Shown here piece by piece: positions 24,301 through 37,800 of a stretch of 64,000 nucleotides of DNA. The notes beneath the pieces are model-generated. The model had not been told where the DNA came from and searched no databases. It was given only the letters and a program-made list of their open reading frames with translations. Position 1 is the stretch's first letter, and each line of letters opens with the position of its first letter. The DNA comes from Sphagnum magellanicum (taxonomy: Eukaryota > Streptophyta > Sphagnopsida > Sphagnales > Sphagnaceae): NCBI GenBank assembly GCA_021904315.1, contig CM038915.1:6820001-6884000 (forward strand). The letters are read 5' to 3'. The translations under genes and the position numbers were made by a program.

Positions 24301-26120
24301 GCTTTGCATGAAAAAAAACATATTTTGATCATTTTTTTGTTATAGTGTTACTAACGACTATCCCAAGAGTGATTTAGCGATAAATGGCAACCTTTTCCTA
24401 AAACTTGTTTTTTAAAAACCCTTTTACATTAAGCTACCTATATAATTATTAATAATAGTATGGCTACACTAACCCAAAATAATTAACTTTTTGGTGAATG
24501 TTTTTCAAAAAACAAAGAATCTTGAATAAAATATTCCCAAGTTTCGAAAAAATTGCAACAATGTGAAATTTGGCACAAAAAAAACATTAGTCTTGGTGTT
24601 TTTAAAGAATTAAACCACACTCCATATCCATCCATCCATTAATAATTTTTATATTGATTAATTTTCATAATGTTCATAACTCCAACAAGTGGTAATTGAA
24701 CACTAAATTTAACATGATAGTAGCTTTTGGTTTGTATTGAAAATCAAATTTACAAATATATTAATATAAGATTCCATTTTTGGAGCCTCCATTTTCTTTT
24801 ACAAGCTATAGAAAACAACATAATCACCAAAGGACTTGTTCTAAGGCAGGCTTGTAACTTTTTGTTTGTTAACACCAAATGTAAGCAAAAGCACCCAAGG
24901 TGTTTTGCAAGGTTCAAGAGCTCAAGGTGCAAACGTTATATGTAAGGTCTACAATTGATCTTTTGGCAAGAGCTTGATGCAACCCTTCATAGATTTGGGA
25001 GGTAATATGAATATCAAATCTTGGATAGAATTTTTAAATCAAAATGTAATCATGGCAAGGGGGTTTGCTAATAAATTAGGCATGTAATCTCTTTTCAAGC
25101 TACAAAAATTGGTTGTACTTGGAGGATAGGGTGGTAATAGTTATCTTATGTTGAATTTGTTATTCTTCACTATGCCCCCTACTATGGGTGTTTCTTTGCT
25201 AAATTGTTGAAGAATTCCATTTGTACAAACATTGTGGATCAAAAGTGAGCATTACATAAGTGTATAGATCTTCAATTTAAGAACTATGTTAATACATAGT
25301 CTATATTCATACTATGTATCTTTCATTTGGTCGTGTTCTTTTTCAATATCTTATGTTGGTTCTTTGAGGTTGGATAAAAGAACTTTGGTGAGAACTTGCT
25401 TCATATTCTTGGTGGAACATTGGTGGCAAAAATCAAAGATGTGATAGTGAATTCACATGAATCCTAGTCACAATTCCTTTGTTGGTGTAACACATTAAAG
25501 GTACCTATTTCCATTACTAAGTGATTTAAGAAAGACAATTTTGAGCTAAGTAATCATTATTAATTACAAAATCTGCACAATATAGTAATTGGTTGATTTT
25601 TTTTCAAATGTGTGTCCAAATCAATTTCACTATAATGTTTAAGGAATAAAATGTCAAAACTATGTTATGGATCAAAACTAGGTTTGTCCACACTAGGATC
25701 AAGTTTTTATGTAAGATCTATTAACTTGGCATTTGAATCAAGATGATTTGGTTTCAAATACTCTTGGTTTACCTAGGTATTCTAAAGTTTGTAATGAACT
25801 CCACTTAAAGTTATTTGAAAAGTAAAAACCATTGGTAAGATTAGTATGTTGATTAGTAAATTGGTGATGGAATTGTTTTCTTATTTGGCAAATTTTGTGG
25901 GAGTAGTTCAGTGACAAATGCAACCCATTGGGAACCATTTTTTAAATAGGTAATTCTTGAAACTTTTTTGCAACTTGTCATCATAGAATGTTAAGACTTT
26001 GTGCAAAATTGAACTAATACCTATGTTTTGATGCACATGAGTCACATTGTTTAAACACACATATGTGTTATTTTTTAACATTGCATTTTTGAGTCTTAAA
26101 GTTGTGTTGGGTCTACTTGT
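21400..26120. other. AT-rich repeat-like DNA, no gene recognised
   Basis: Very AT-rich, with scattered ORFs of about 60-85 codons, none with a recognisable domain, splice structure or codon pattern. Probably old transposon DNA decayed beyond recognition. No element boundary could be placed. Confidence 0.4.
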
Positions 26121-26129
26121 TAATCATTT

Positions 26130-26650
26130 AAAATAAATGGCTTGCATAGGGAGTCATTGTCAAACAAACCCAAGTAAGCCCATAGGTTTCTTGAAGGGTC
26201 CCTACCAAACTACATGGGAATCATAATTTTTTATTAGGAGTTGATGTCCTTGGCAACTATAAGTTGGGAGTATTATATAAATACTTTGAATATTTGGCTA
26301 ATAAGAAAAGTCCTTGTCAACTGTCATGTGGTGGAAAAATAGTTGGGAGTCCTTGTCAAACCAAATAAAAGTCATTAGTCAACAAGTTGGAAAGAGGAAT
26401 CCTTGGTGAACCACCCTAGATTCCTTCATTAATAGGAGGAGTCCTTGTCAACCACATGGTATTCATTGGTCAAAAAGAGGATTCTTTTGTCAACTATATA
26501 AAATTAATGGATAACCACTTAGGAGTCATTGGTCAATAGACAAAATTCTTTATCAAGTACATGGGAGTAGTGTCCATAACCACTTGGAATCATTTGCAAA
26601 CAATCAAATCCTTGTCAAGTACATGGGGGTAGTGGATAAGCACTTGGTTC
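26130..26650. repeat. Highly degenerate tandem repeat
   Basis: Many variants of a module with GAGTCCTTGTCAA, followed by ACATGG and AGTCATTGGTCAA, recur at irregular spacing of roughly 60-80 bp over about 500 bp. Copies are diverged by substitutions and indels. Confidence 0.55.
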
Positions 26651-28008
26651 AATACTTTTCTTGGCCATTGAGTGTGCCATGTAGCCATTGATTCATATCC
26701 TATTCAAACATGTAAGAATGGTGGTTATGCAATCAAGGTTAGATGAAAATAATATCATGTCCTTTTAAGTCATTGAGTGTGCTTAGAAACCATGTAAATT
26801 AACCTCTTGTAAGCAATGATTTTGGTTATGAAGTAATAAACAATCATGACTAAACCCTTTACATCTTTTCCAATGGTATTTAAAACTTGTTTTGGTAATT
26901 AACAATGGTGTTTGAGAAACATTATAAGTTCAAGTTTAAGAATGTTTGTGTTAGTCAAACATTGTTGATTAAATTCCAATGCATTAATCATCATCAACTA
27001 TTTTAAAGGAATGTTTCGTAAGTATCAAATTTATATCAAGATTGATATATGAACTTTTGTGAAACACTTGGAATCATGGTGAGTTTTAATAGATTATAAT
27101 ATTTGTTTGTAATCTTGTAATTATACTCTCCAAGCATTGTGACACTCAATGGGACGTTTCATTGAAAAATTGCCCGATGACATCGTTGTTAAGTTCATTT
27201 GGCTGAGGAATTATCCCCATGCCATGAAAGATTAATAAAAAAAAATTTACCCTTGCGTTTGATTAGCAAGGCTTAAAAAATGTTGGTGAACAATAGTGCT
27301 TTTTGGATGGTTGCCAGATTAATCTTTCTTGGACAAATATTTAAGAATGCACAAGCATTGAAGGAATGTACAAAAAATGTGTTGGATTTGTGTATTATCA
27401 AGGATAACAAAATCTAAAGAGGACAAGAATTTGATTGCATGAAATGCTTTCTTTACCATTGTAAATTAGCTCTCCATTTTCACCTTGAGTTTAGGTGTTG
27501 AACATGTTAAACAAATGGATCAACTTTTTACAAGCTTTTGTTGTTTTTAATTACATTGTCACATGATTTAAAATTAGTTATGGCCTTCTACTACTACATA
27601 GTCCTTCCATTTTCATGTTAACTACTCAAGAATTGTGTGGTTTTCCTAGTGTTATTAGCAAACAATGTTTAAATCCCTTGTTTGTATTATGTATGTCCTT
27701 CCCAAGCACTATGGGCACTTGGAAACCACTTGGTTATGTTTAATCAGTTGAGGTGGTGATGGAAATGTACCTACCACTCCTAAGTTGAAGACTAAAAGCT
27801 TGTGGATGATTAATGTAACCTCCTTTCTAAATAGCCAAGGTGTTAGAAAAACACTTGCAATATATCATTATAAACTCATTTAGGGTTTAAGCCATTAATG
27901 ATGAAGCTTGAGCACCTTAGGCTATGGTGTATGGTTTAATGAATAAAGTACAATCTATGTTTTTATTGTTGTAAGGCAATCATGCATAAGGACATCAAGT
28001 GATAAAAG

Positions 28009-29896
28009 TTGTCAAAACACGTCCCATTAGAAAATTGGCTACTAATGGATGTTAAAATACATAATGTTGTTTTCTTTTCAAGTGTCAAGCAGTTGAATGG
28101 TAAAGGCTTTAATCCCAAATTTGACTTGGAGAACCAACATCTCAATGCAAAAAAATGGTATGCCTTGTTTGGGGGTTCAAGGAAATTCGAGTTGAAATCC
28201 CCAAATTTGAAGCTTGAAAACAAGGCAACATTGGAGGATATATATTCGAGGGTGTTTGGGATAAGCACTATCACAAACAATGAGGTGCCAACATGGATTG
28301 TGCATGGATTGATCGTCTAATCTAAATGTATTGAAATTAATTGGGTGAAGATAACTAAGTCCACAACAAAAAGAGAAGGCATGTAAGGATAAAATGAAGG
28401 TTGGTGCAAGATTAACCACAATGAAAAAGGAACAACCATTGGTCCTAGGAGACACTGGTGGGAATTTGGATTGCAGCAAAGGACTGTTGCGATCACAATT
28501 GCAATTAATGAAAATAGGGCTAGGAATATGGGGACAATGTTGTTGTTGCTACTTTTGATCATGAGGTTCACATTGAACAATCATTTCCCATTACAAGGAT
28601 GTGTCCCACAAATGTGCTAAGTGAGGACATTAAAAAGGTTTAAAAACTCCTAGAATTGAAAAAGGAACTACATATTATTTGCAAAATAAAAGATCAAGTC
28701 ATGGATGATTGATCAAGGTGTTGCACCTAACAAATTATTGGGCATGAAATATAACATCGATGACCAAAAAAAAACAATCGAAGAAGCCTTAAAGAAAAAA
28801 TACTCAAACATCAAGGATTGCCATCAATAGATGTTGTAAGTATCCAAGCTTATGCTTACATGCAATTTTTTAATTGTGCCTTTCAATTATGGTTTACCTC
28901 ATTTATTTTGAAATGTTTGCCATGCATATATTAGGAATTATACTTGTAAGTTAAAAAGATTTGCAAGGCTAGGTGTTCATGATGCATTAGGTGAGTAAAA
29001 TTGATTTTGTTTTCAAATTCAAGGTGTATATTTAGCAAAAACATTTGTCAACTAACTTCTGGGTTTAAATTAAAGAGGAGTTAAATACATAACTAAGGTT
29101 GATTGGGCTTGATTCAAGTAATGAACAAGGTCCAAATGAAGAAAGGAGGTTCACTATAATGCGGGGAATATTAGACACACGAATCAACAACTTCCTTGCG
29201 TCACATAAAAGTAATAGCACAAGATTGTCATGCCCATGCTTGCCCCATAAAGGATCTAGTTCACCAATAGCAATAATTGTGCAAACTTTTATTGAAAACA
29301 TGGTATCTTTTATTGGCCCATAATTAGTGTTACAATTTGAAGAGGATGAGATATATATTAGAGCCAAAAGAACTTGCAAGGGCCTAGGTAAAGGTAAAAT
29401 TGAGAGCTCTAGTCATAAAAAGTATGCCCTATGTCCTCCCCAAGGAAAAAGACCAAAAGAAGGTATTTTCATAATATGTATCAAATCATTTTAAAATATT
29501 TGTTTGGTTTTTTTTGCTTTTATTACATGTTTGTTCTACTTTGTCATGTCCATGAATGTGTGTACATATAATTTTGATAAATATATAATTGGTCTATTAT
29601 GACTTGATGATTTAGATATGAAGGTTGCAAAAGTCAAGCACATATGTGTGACTCTTTCAAACTCCACTCTTGTGGAGCACTTTGCTGACCCACCCATAAC
29701 ATCAATCAATGTAAAAGGTGCCATGTTAATCACAACTTTCTATGTTTGGAAGTTTTTTTTATGCATTGAATTTTTTAAGGTGAACATGTTATTTGTTGAA
29801 TTCCCTTGTGCTTGGAAAAAAATGTACACAAGATCATACCATGCAAGAAAGGGGCATAACACAACACTAACAACATCCATTATTTTGGTTATCTAA
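28009..29896 (+). pseudogene. Decayed coding sequence of a mobile-element-like protein, plus strand
   Basis: Plus-strand reading frames 28009-28320, 29099-29323 and 29618-29896, plus short unlisted frames between (about 28520-28840), read like protein but are broken by stops and frame changes. Protein-like segments include NAKKWYALFGGSRKFELKSP, ATFDHEVHIEQSFPITRMCP and TRLSCPCLPHKGSSSP. I do not recognise the family. The pattern of adjacent frames with sensible composition in an AT-rich desert suggests one old gene, probably transposon-derived. Confidence 0.4.
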
Positions 29897-30018
29897 TGTA
29901 TGCAAGCCCAAACATGACAACTATTAAAAACAAGGCCCTATAAATATGTAAGGACACCCCAACTATGGAATTTAAGTCAACAAAAGCAAGTAGGGGCACC
30001 TTAGCCACCTAGAGGATA

Positions 30019-32690
30019 TCACAAGCAAACAAGGGGACACCAATTATGGAGAAGGCACCTCCAACAATCAAATGCACCTAGATTCAAAAGAAAGCGCTTA
30101 CACCAACAATCAAGTCCACCCCAACTAAGGAAAGGTGGCATTACAAACTTTGATGCACACACTAAATTGGAGTAAATGTAACCAAGTTGTGCATCGTTGT
30201 TGAAAAAGTAATGAAAAAATTTTGTTCCCTGGTCATAACAAATCATAGTAGCACTCACGAATCACCTCATCTCCTTCATAATAAGTATTTGTATAAGCAT
30301 TGGTGAAGGTCTTTGTCACAACATGTTTTGTTTTTTCATATAGCAATAACCAAAATTGCTTTCCATTATTGCTTTCACATGGCACAATGATGTTGTCACC
30401 AATAACAATGCCATTGGCAATTGCCTTTCCCCCAACTCCATACTTAGTTTCTTCCTCCATATCTTGCATAACTTGGTGTATTATAGGTTTTTCGAAACAT
30501 TAATAAGTTTTATCATCGCCCATGATGGAGCATGAACCTTTTGATGACATTCCCCAATGTTAGTTGAACTTGTACATATGTCACAAAAACACGAAAATTG
30601 AGATAACTAAAACAATGTGGAATTTCTACTAAAGACATGACTTTTCACTTGGGAAAAAATGGGCAAAAATGAAAAGTAGATTGGCAAGTCCATGATATTT
30701 CAAACCAATGTCTACTTAGTACAAGAGGAATATGCATTAAGGATTCATAAGAAGAACTAAATTTTGCTTCACCTAGTGCATCCTTTTATTCCAGGCACAA
30801 TTGAATAATCATGATTATGAGTCTTATCCATACCATCTGGTTGAATTCCCCAAAATATTTTGTTCTCTCATTTAGGTGTGTCACATGTGACAACCATGCA
30901 AATTGTACAAATACAATGTAAGTGCATTAAATTAACATGATGAAAAAATGTGCAACAAAGGACTATCCCAAGGAATGCACCAAACATTGTCCTTGGATTG
31001 TAGCAAGCACTATCCAAGGACTATATCGAAGATTGTTTACTATTTTGGAACAACTACCTTGTTGTAATACAAGCTTGCTTTATGTTTTGGAATAGGATTA
31101 TATTTTGTGCAAACATGTCTTAAAAAATAATCAAAGGTTGTTTTAGCTAGTAGAGTGCAAATTTTAGTGGTTTAACCCCAAAAAAGAACCACATAATGCT
31201 TGATGCAAAGGACCCATTTGCAAAGGCACATTTGATAAGTAGTAGGGTGTAAATAAGGATATGGTGTTTAAAATCAATTAAAACAACAAAGAACTAGTGC
31301 TTGAGCAAAGGACCTTCAAATTAAATAAATATATAATTAATTTCACTTAATAATGTTGAATAATGGTGGTTTTCACTATAATGAACATATGACCAATGTA
31401 TTGAATGCAAAGGACCCAAACTAGGTTTTGGGCACACTTGCTTGTTTTTTACAAAAGCCAACAACATCATGAGCATTTTGTAACTTTCATGTTTGTGCTT
31501 TGATTTATTCTTTATGATCTCATGCTTCAAGAAGGCCATTTCATTATCAACTTCCCTGGGACCCATTGTTTGCATTATTGAAGTTGATAATGCAAGAACA
31601 CATGCTTTTCCTCACAAATAGTCAACCTTGGATACCATGCAACAAAATATCATGCTTGAAAACACTTGAATTGGGCAAAACGTCCATTGTTCCAAACCAC
31701 ATGGTTTTTCAACCAACACATCTTGCTTTTCAAATAGCCCTAGTGTAAGTTGAAAGCATGTTGCACGAAAAGGTTGTCATGTTTTATCATCACTAATGTA
31801 GTGATGAACTTCTTTTTAAATTCCAAAACTTTGAGGATATGTTAAGTTGAAATCAAGGTTAACTCCATAGGTGATGTGCACCAAAATGGAGATTTGAAAG
31901 TTATACCAATGTTTATCTTGGACCTCATTTTGAGTCTTGAATGCATAAATTTTAGAAAAATCAATGCATGAAAAAATGGTATCCTCGAAGATATCTTTCA
32001 AAAGTGATTTGAATTCCTAATCACAAGCAAACAACATCTTGTCAATGCAAAAATCGCATTAGTTCCTTAATTGCAATGCACATATATTACAACACATATG
32101 GGGAAGAATAAATGTATTTATGGGTAAGGATCTTGTTGTACCTTGTCTTGCCACCTTGTGACGAAGTTGTGCATCGCAAATTCTTTTAATTTTGGATGCA
32201 AGTAGTCCAATAGTTATGTGGTTGGAGTGTCCATATATTGTAATTGCATCATTTTTTGGTCATCCCCATTGTCCTTTTGTCCAACAACAACCTTTTCATA
32301 TTGCCGCCATTGCATTGTTTTTAAAGCACAAGAAATTGCTTTAGTAGGGTAGACCTTCAAAGTTTTGATTCCACATGATGAGCATTCACCTGTTATGCAA
32401 GTTTACTTGTGCCACTCATCACCCAATGGTTTTAGACAAAGAATTAAACTACATAGGTCAATGAGTCTTGAAAATGTGATTCAACTAGCACAACATTCAT
32501 CCACATTTTGAGCATATGATGGGCAACAAACATCCACACACATGCACAATTGGCATGATTACTCCTAGTTTTGGAGTGCATGTTGTTGAGGCCAATTTTT
32601 AACTCCACAAACTTGGTGTGGCATGATAACATGTGCTTCACTCTTTCATGCACTTCATGAACCATGGTTTCAAAGGGAGAAACCTAACAA
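30019..32690 (-). pseudogene. Decayed transposase-like gene of an unplaced DDE-type family
   Basis: Collinear minus-strand fragments, broken by stops and frameshifts, read 5' to 3' as follows. 32665-32444: segment with HTKFVELKIGLNN. About 32430-32140: GECSSCGIKTLKVYP, then LLDYLHPKLKEFAMHNFV, then TRWQDK. 32001-31816: CIDFSKIYAFKTQNEVQDKH followed by WYNFQISILVHITY. About 31815-31580: HHYISDDKTHDNLFVQHAF, then WNNGRFAQFK. 31575-31321: GPREVDNEMAFLKHEI. 30469-30019: NGKQFWLLLYEKTKHVVTKT, then YYEGDEVIRECYY and, after a frameshift near 30240, DAQLGYIYSNLVCASKFVMP. The order D-F-S..Q.E.Q..HW, then SDD.xHD, then W..G..Q.K, then G...VD recalls a widespread repetitive protein family in eukaryotes that looks like a DDE nuclease. 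I cannot name its superfamily from memory. Clearly non-functional. Confidence 0.6.
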
Positions 32691-33245
32691 TTGAATGGAA
32701 ACATTAGGATTTTTTCCTTGAAAGCACTGAAGAAGTATAACTACAATGATAAATTGGACAAGATTACAATCTATATCTAAGAATAGACATACATGCAATA
32801 AGCTTGAAAAAAAATTTAATTATAATAAACTAGAAACTAAAACTAGAGCATGAAAAGTGAAGCAATGCAAATCAAAATCATGAAAAATGAAACACTGTTA
32901 AACCACTTGCAAAATCATGATACAAAATAACAACAAAAAATCTACAATGTGTATTCTTAAAGTTTGGCCAACATTTGGAAAAGGTTATTGGAGCATACTA
33001 AAGCTCATATTTTCCTTACTTGGGACATTTGCCACAAATATGTGGGATGTTCCACAAATTGTTTCCTCCTAATTCTTTTTATGCATACTTTCTTCTGATC
33101 AAGAGCCATAGTTTTTTATGTGGTACACCACTAGATGGCAAGAACCTTTGTTTCTACTGAAAGTGCAAATTGACCTTTGTCATTATATTGTCTTAATCCA
33201 AAAGTCCTTTGCAACATTGCCAATAAAAAAACATCATTGTAGGCT

Positions 33246-33518
33246 TTAATAGACACATTTTATAAATAACTTTAGATTTTTGGCAACCATTCTACCACTT
33301 GCATGTTTAATAACAACCAAGGTAATGATGACCAAGGTGCCTAAAAGCTCCTTTACTGCAATATGTTTGGGAATGTAGCCATTTGCTAAATGTGTAGAAA
33401 CTCTAGTTTTGATATTTTCAAAAAGAAGATGATTGTGTTTTGTCTCCAAAAGGTTGGACATAAAAGTGGATAACATTGCCTTCATTAACTTATGTTGAAA
33501 GATATTTTCTACTACCAT
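33246..33518 (-). pseudogene. Possible upstream fragment of the same decayed element
   Basis: A 90-codon open frame on the same strand, about 600 bp upstream of the transposase-like relic. It reads like protein but has no recognised domain. It could be the N-terminal part of the same element or chance. Confidence 0.25.
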
Positions 33519-34040
33519 CTATTGCAAATCCACCTCATAACCCCACAAATTGTTAATTGTTGTAGAACATTATTTCTAACCAACATTGAAGAATACACAT
33601 GTTAATTCCTTCTTAGTGTAATGAATGATGTGGTTGTTAGACCTTAGGCCAACACTACTTGTTGATTTAATTGATCTTAACTTTATAAGTAATAATTATG
33701 TTATTTGCTAATTTGTTGCAACTATTCATGCTCATGATTCCCATTATTATTTTCAATTTCTTTCCCTCCTCAATATTTCTACCAAAATTTCATCAGTTTC
33801 ATCATTTGATCCATTTGTAATTGTTGTTGATGTTCCATTCTTTGCATTTATTGAACCTCTTTCATTTCCCATATATTATTGTGGAATTTACAACCTCGCC
33901 AGCAGTGGATGGTGATTCATCATGGTCAATTCTGATGCTATGTTTTGCTTTCATCAACACCCTTCAACAAAAAAATTCATGGCTTGTCCTTTTGCTACCC
34001 ATGGGAACTTGACCTATTATTTCAACGCATGGTGAAAGCA

Positions 34041-34044
<4 letters not shown>

Positions 34045-34074
<30 letters not shown>
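34045..34074. repeat. Poly-G run, 30 bases
   Basis: Longest homopolymer in the window, on the plus strand in AT-rich intergenic DNA. Confidence 0.92.
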
Positions 34075-34076
<2 letters not shown>

Positions 34077-34800
34077 ACTTGGGCAATTTCATGACATGTG
34101 CGTAAAGCATACATTTGCAAAATGTATTGCATTTAATTTTGGGTTTCATTTTTGGTGTTTACACTTGATATTTTGATTTTCACAAAGTTAATTGTATCTA
34201 ATTTATTTGAATAATTTTTTTTAAAAAATCAAGAAATAATGGCTATATTTATGGTATATGCAATATGATAAAACCTATTTCTTTTTTGGATTGTGCTAGG
34301 TCTAGGTTTGAATTAGTCAACTGAAAAATGTTTTGAATGAAATAAAAAAAAGTGGCCCACCTCACATATCTTATCGTCTTCCATTTGAAAGTGATTATTA
34401 GTGTTAATTTACCACATACCTATTGTCATCACTTTAAAAAACACCTATTCATGATATGATAATTATTAAATTTTTCACATGTTCACAAACTTAATCCAAT
34501 CATATGGAATCACAATGTTTAATAGTTAATACAAATTTCATAAAGATTAAAAGTCATTTCAATCATTTCTTGAACATATTTGCATTTTTTGGTACATTGT
34601 GACGTATATTTGTTTGACACAAATATATATTAACATTACATCATATGATATAAAAATATGTAGTTTCTTTGGCATTTGATTTCTTTGGGTTTTGACCTAC
34701 CATAATATGCAAAAAAATGTGAAAATCCTCCATAATAATGACATGGTTGAAGTTCAAACATGGGACTTTTGAAAAACAATACAATGTAACAATAATCTTG

Positions 34801-34820
34801 CCCCCCCCCCCCCCCCCCCC
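34801..34820. repeat. Poly-C run, 20 bases
   Basis: Uninterrupted run of 20 C on the plus strand, about 730 bp after the poly-G run and of opposite polarity. Confidence 0.92.
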
Positions 34821-37800
34821 ATAATGTGTTTTTACCCCACACACACACCACATCATTTACTAAAAACATGTTCATAATGTAGTGCTTTGATGTAGATGTT
34901 GGTGGATACATTTTATGTGATAGGTATGTGACAACAAATAATTGAGAATCAAATTTTGAACACATCATATTATACAATGTAACTTCCATATTCAATTCAC
35001 TATGCATACTTGAAGCAAGAATTTGGACCCTCATCATGTTTCATATGATCCAATCCCATCCCCATGTGGAAGCAACTATACAATGCAACATTGCAACACT
35101 TAAAAACACCCAAAAACTGAATATTCACCTCATTGTTGAAAATTAGAGCTCCTTGCAATTATGCTCCAATGGTAGCTATAGATTGTTAAAACAAAGAAAA
35201 TGGTAGATACACCTTGTTGGAACAAGGCAAAAATTCAATGGCGAGATGGAAACAATGTTGTGTGAAAAACTTGCAAATAGGGAAAAGTGATGGCAAGAAA
35301 ATGACAACTTGTGATGTGATTCCCTAAAAAATAAGCATTGTATGGCCCTCACGTGTTAAATGGACTAACAAACATTTTGAACCTTTAATCAAACATGTGG
35401 CCTCTTGTTTCATATATGATAATGGTTGGTGGTGATTTAGGCATAATTAATGAGCTTAAATTAAAGCAAAGAGGTAAAATGAATTTTCTTAAAGTTGAAT
35501 TTATGTGATATTTTTCCAATAATAAAAACATTGTTTTAGGCATGTTGCTATAGTAGAGTGAAATTTCTAGGAAAAAAGGAGACATCAAATACATTGGCAT
35601 ACATTGCAAAGGTTTTTTTTTTAAAAATTATTAATTGATTTATGTCCAAAAAAAATTCCAAGGAACAAGCTCATGAAAAAACAAAATGTTGACATTAACA
35701 ATAATAGTAATTATTATGAAGAAAAATATGAACAATCCATTAACACCAAACACTAAATTTGTTTAGGAAAACACATGCACCCAAGAACAAATATACACTT
35801 TGTTATTGGAGTTCATAAAAAAAACGATAATTGGGAGTTTAGCTTCATGACCTTGGAGAATGTCAATAAGTTAGTTATGAAAAAAAATCTCCATATGTGT
35901 GGGGGAGAATTTTTTTTGTTGCACTGTTGATTTGCTTGCAATTACAATATATACTACCTTTGTGTGGTTTGTTGCAATTTACATCATAGTTAATCATGAA
36001 ACATTTGCACAATGTTATGGTTTTTGGAATCATGACCAATATTGCAAGGATAATTAATTATTGAATCAAACCAATTGACATGGATACATGTTTTGGTTGA
36101 ATTCTTTGTGAAATTGTCATAGGACTATGATTGTAAATAAAATACATAACAAAAGATCAAATGAATGACATTTTTTGATCAATTTTAAGAATAGTAACAA
36201 AATAAAAAGAGAGGTATATAACAAAATGATCAATAACACAATTTTGAAATCAATTATGATGATGGGACTTCACAATATTTTATGTTATTTTTCAAGATTT
36301 TGGGGTTTTAGGGTGATTAAACTAAACTTGGGTTTACTTGTGCATGTGTGCATATGCTTGAGCTCATGAAAATATTATTCTTTGATTGAAAAAAATTATG
36401 ACATCCATGTCCACTTGTTAGCAAATATAATCAAGTTTCTCTAATGAAATCTTATCAAGAAACATGTACAAGTAAGCAATTCAACTTGCATGGTGTAGTG
36501 GGTGGCAACATGAAATTAGTGCACTAATTTCCAAATGGTATGATTAACACACACTCCATGAAGATCATTCAACTTCCAAGGTGATCAAATTATATACAAC
36601 TTTATTGCAAACCAAGAAAATACTTCCTTTTAAACTTGTCATTGAAATAAAGAAACATTTTAGTTAGTGTAGAATCACCAATAGGAAATTAATGCCATAA
36701 TTTTAAATTAGGGATATCCACTTCTTAGTTCATTAATGTGAACTTAATTAGCATAACAACTTGTTTCTACAGAAGCCCTTTTCACAAATGTGCCATATGA
36801 TATTGTGGAAATGTCAATCATTGGATTTACATGTTAATGATCAAATTCAAGGCTTTTTTTTAAAAAAATGTTACATATTGATATTAATCCTACAAATGGA
36901 CTTGACGTAATAAGTGCAATATAACACTTGCAATTTCCTAAGTAAGGTGAAAATCATGAAAGGGTTGTAAGATCATGGAATTGACAACCTAACTACTATA
37001 AAGAGGAAAGGGATTTCAAGTAGAAATTGAATAAAGAGAATGAAAAAACACTTTTGAAAATGCATTTCCTTGATAAAATCAAAACTTGAAATAGAGGGTT
37101 AGAAGGTAGTTACCTTTTAGTCCTTGGTCAATACGTCTGTCAGAAAAAACATCACCGACTTCCACCTTCCTATTTATTATTTTTTTATTACGACTACCTT
37201 TTTGTTGTAGCTACTTTCATAATGTAATTGTTTCCCTACTACAACTACCTTCATGTTGCACATATCGTTCAACGATTGTTTTCCAATTAACATTGTAACT
37301 AGTGAAATATGAAGAGAAAAAATAGTTAAATTAAGAATTACTTTATTTTACATTAAATTAACACTAAATATTCTCTTTTGCATCCAAGAAATAAAAGCAA
37401 AACAAAAAAGTACAATTTTTTTCTTTCATTTCACACACACCAATCTTTCTATAATATAACACATAAAATGATAGAATAAGAGAGTAATAGAATGATAAAA
37501 AATGATAAGGAATGAAATAATGAAGAAATAAGCCCAAAAAATAATAAGGAACCAAAAGTGGTTCCCCACCACACATGGGTTTCCCTTATCTTTCTAAATT
37601 TCCTCACCTTATCTTTTTTTTGTGGACATATCTTAATTATTGGCAAACTTCCTTATCTTCAAAAAACTATTTATTTTATTGATTTCATCCTCTAGTAAAT
37701 AAAGGGACAATAAACATGAACCTATCATTAGTAATTAGATAATTACTAAAAAGTCTTTTAAGTTAGCTAGAATAGAAAATTTACCCATTAACAAAATTTA

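Noticed and set aside
28177-28580. Minus-strand ORFs over the 28-kb relic
   Set aside because: The plus-strand frames read more like protein; minus frames are hydrophobic shadows.
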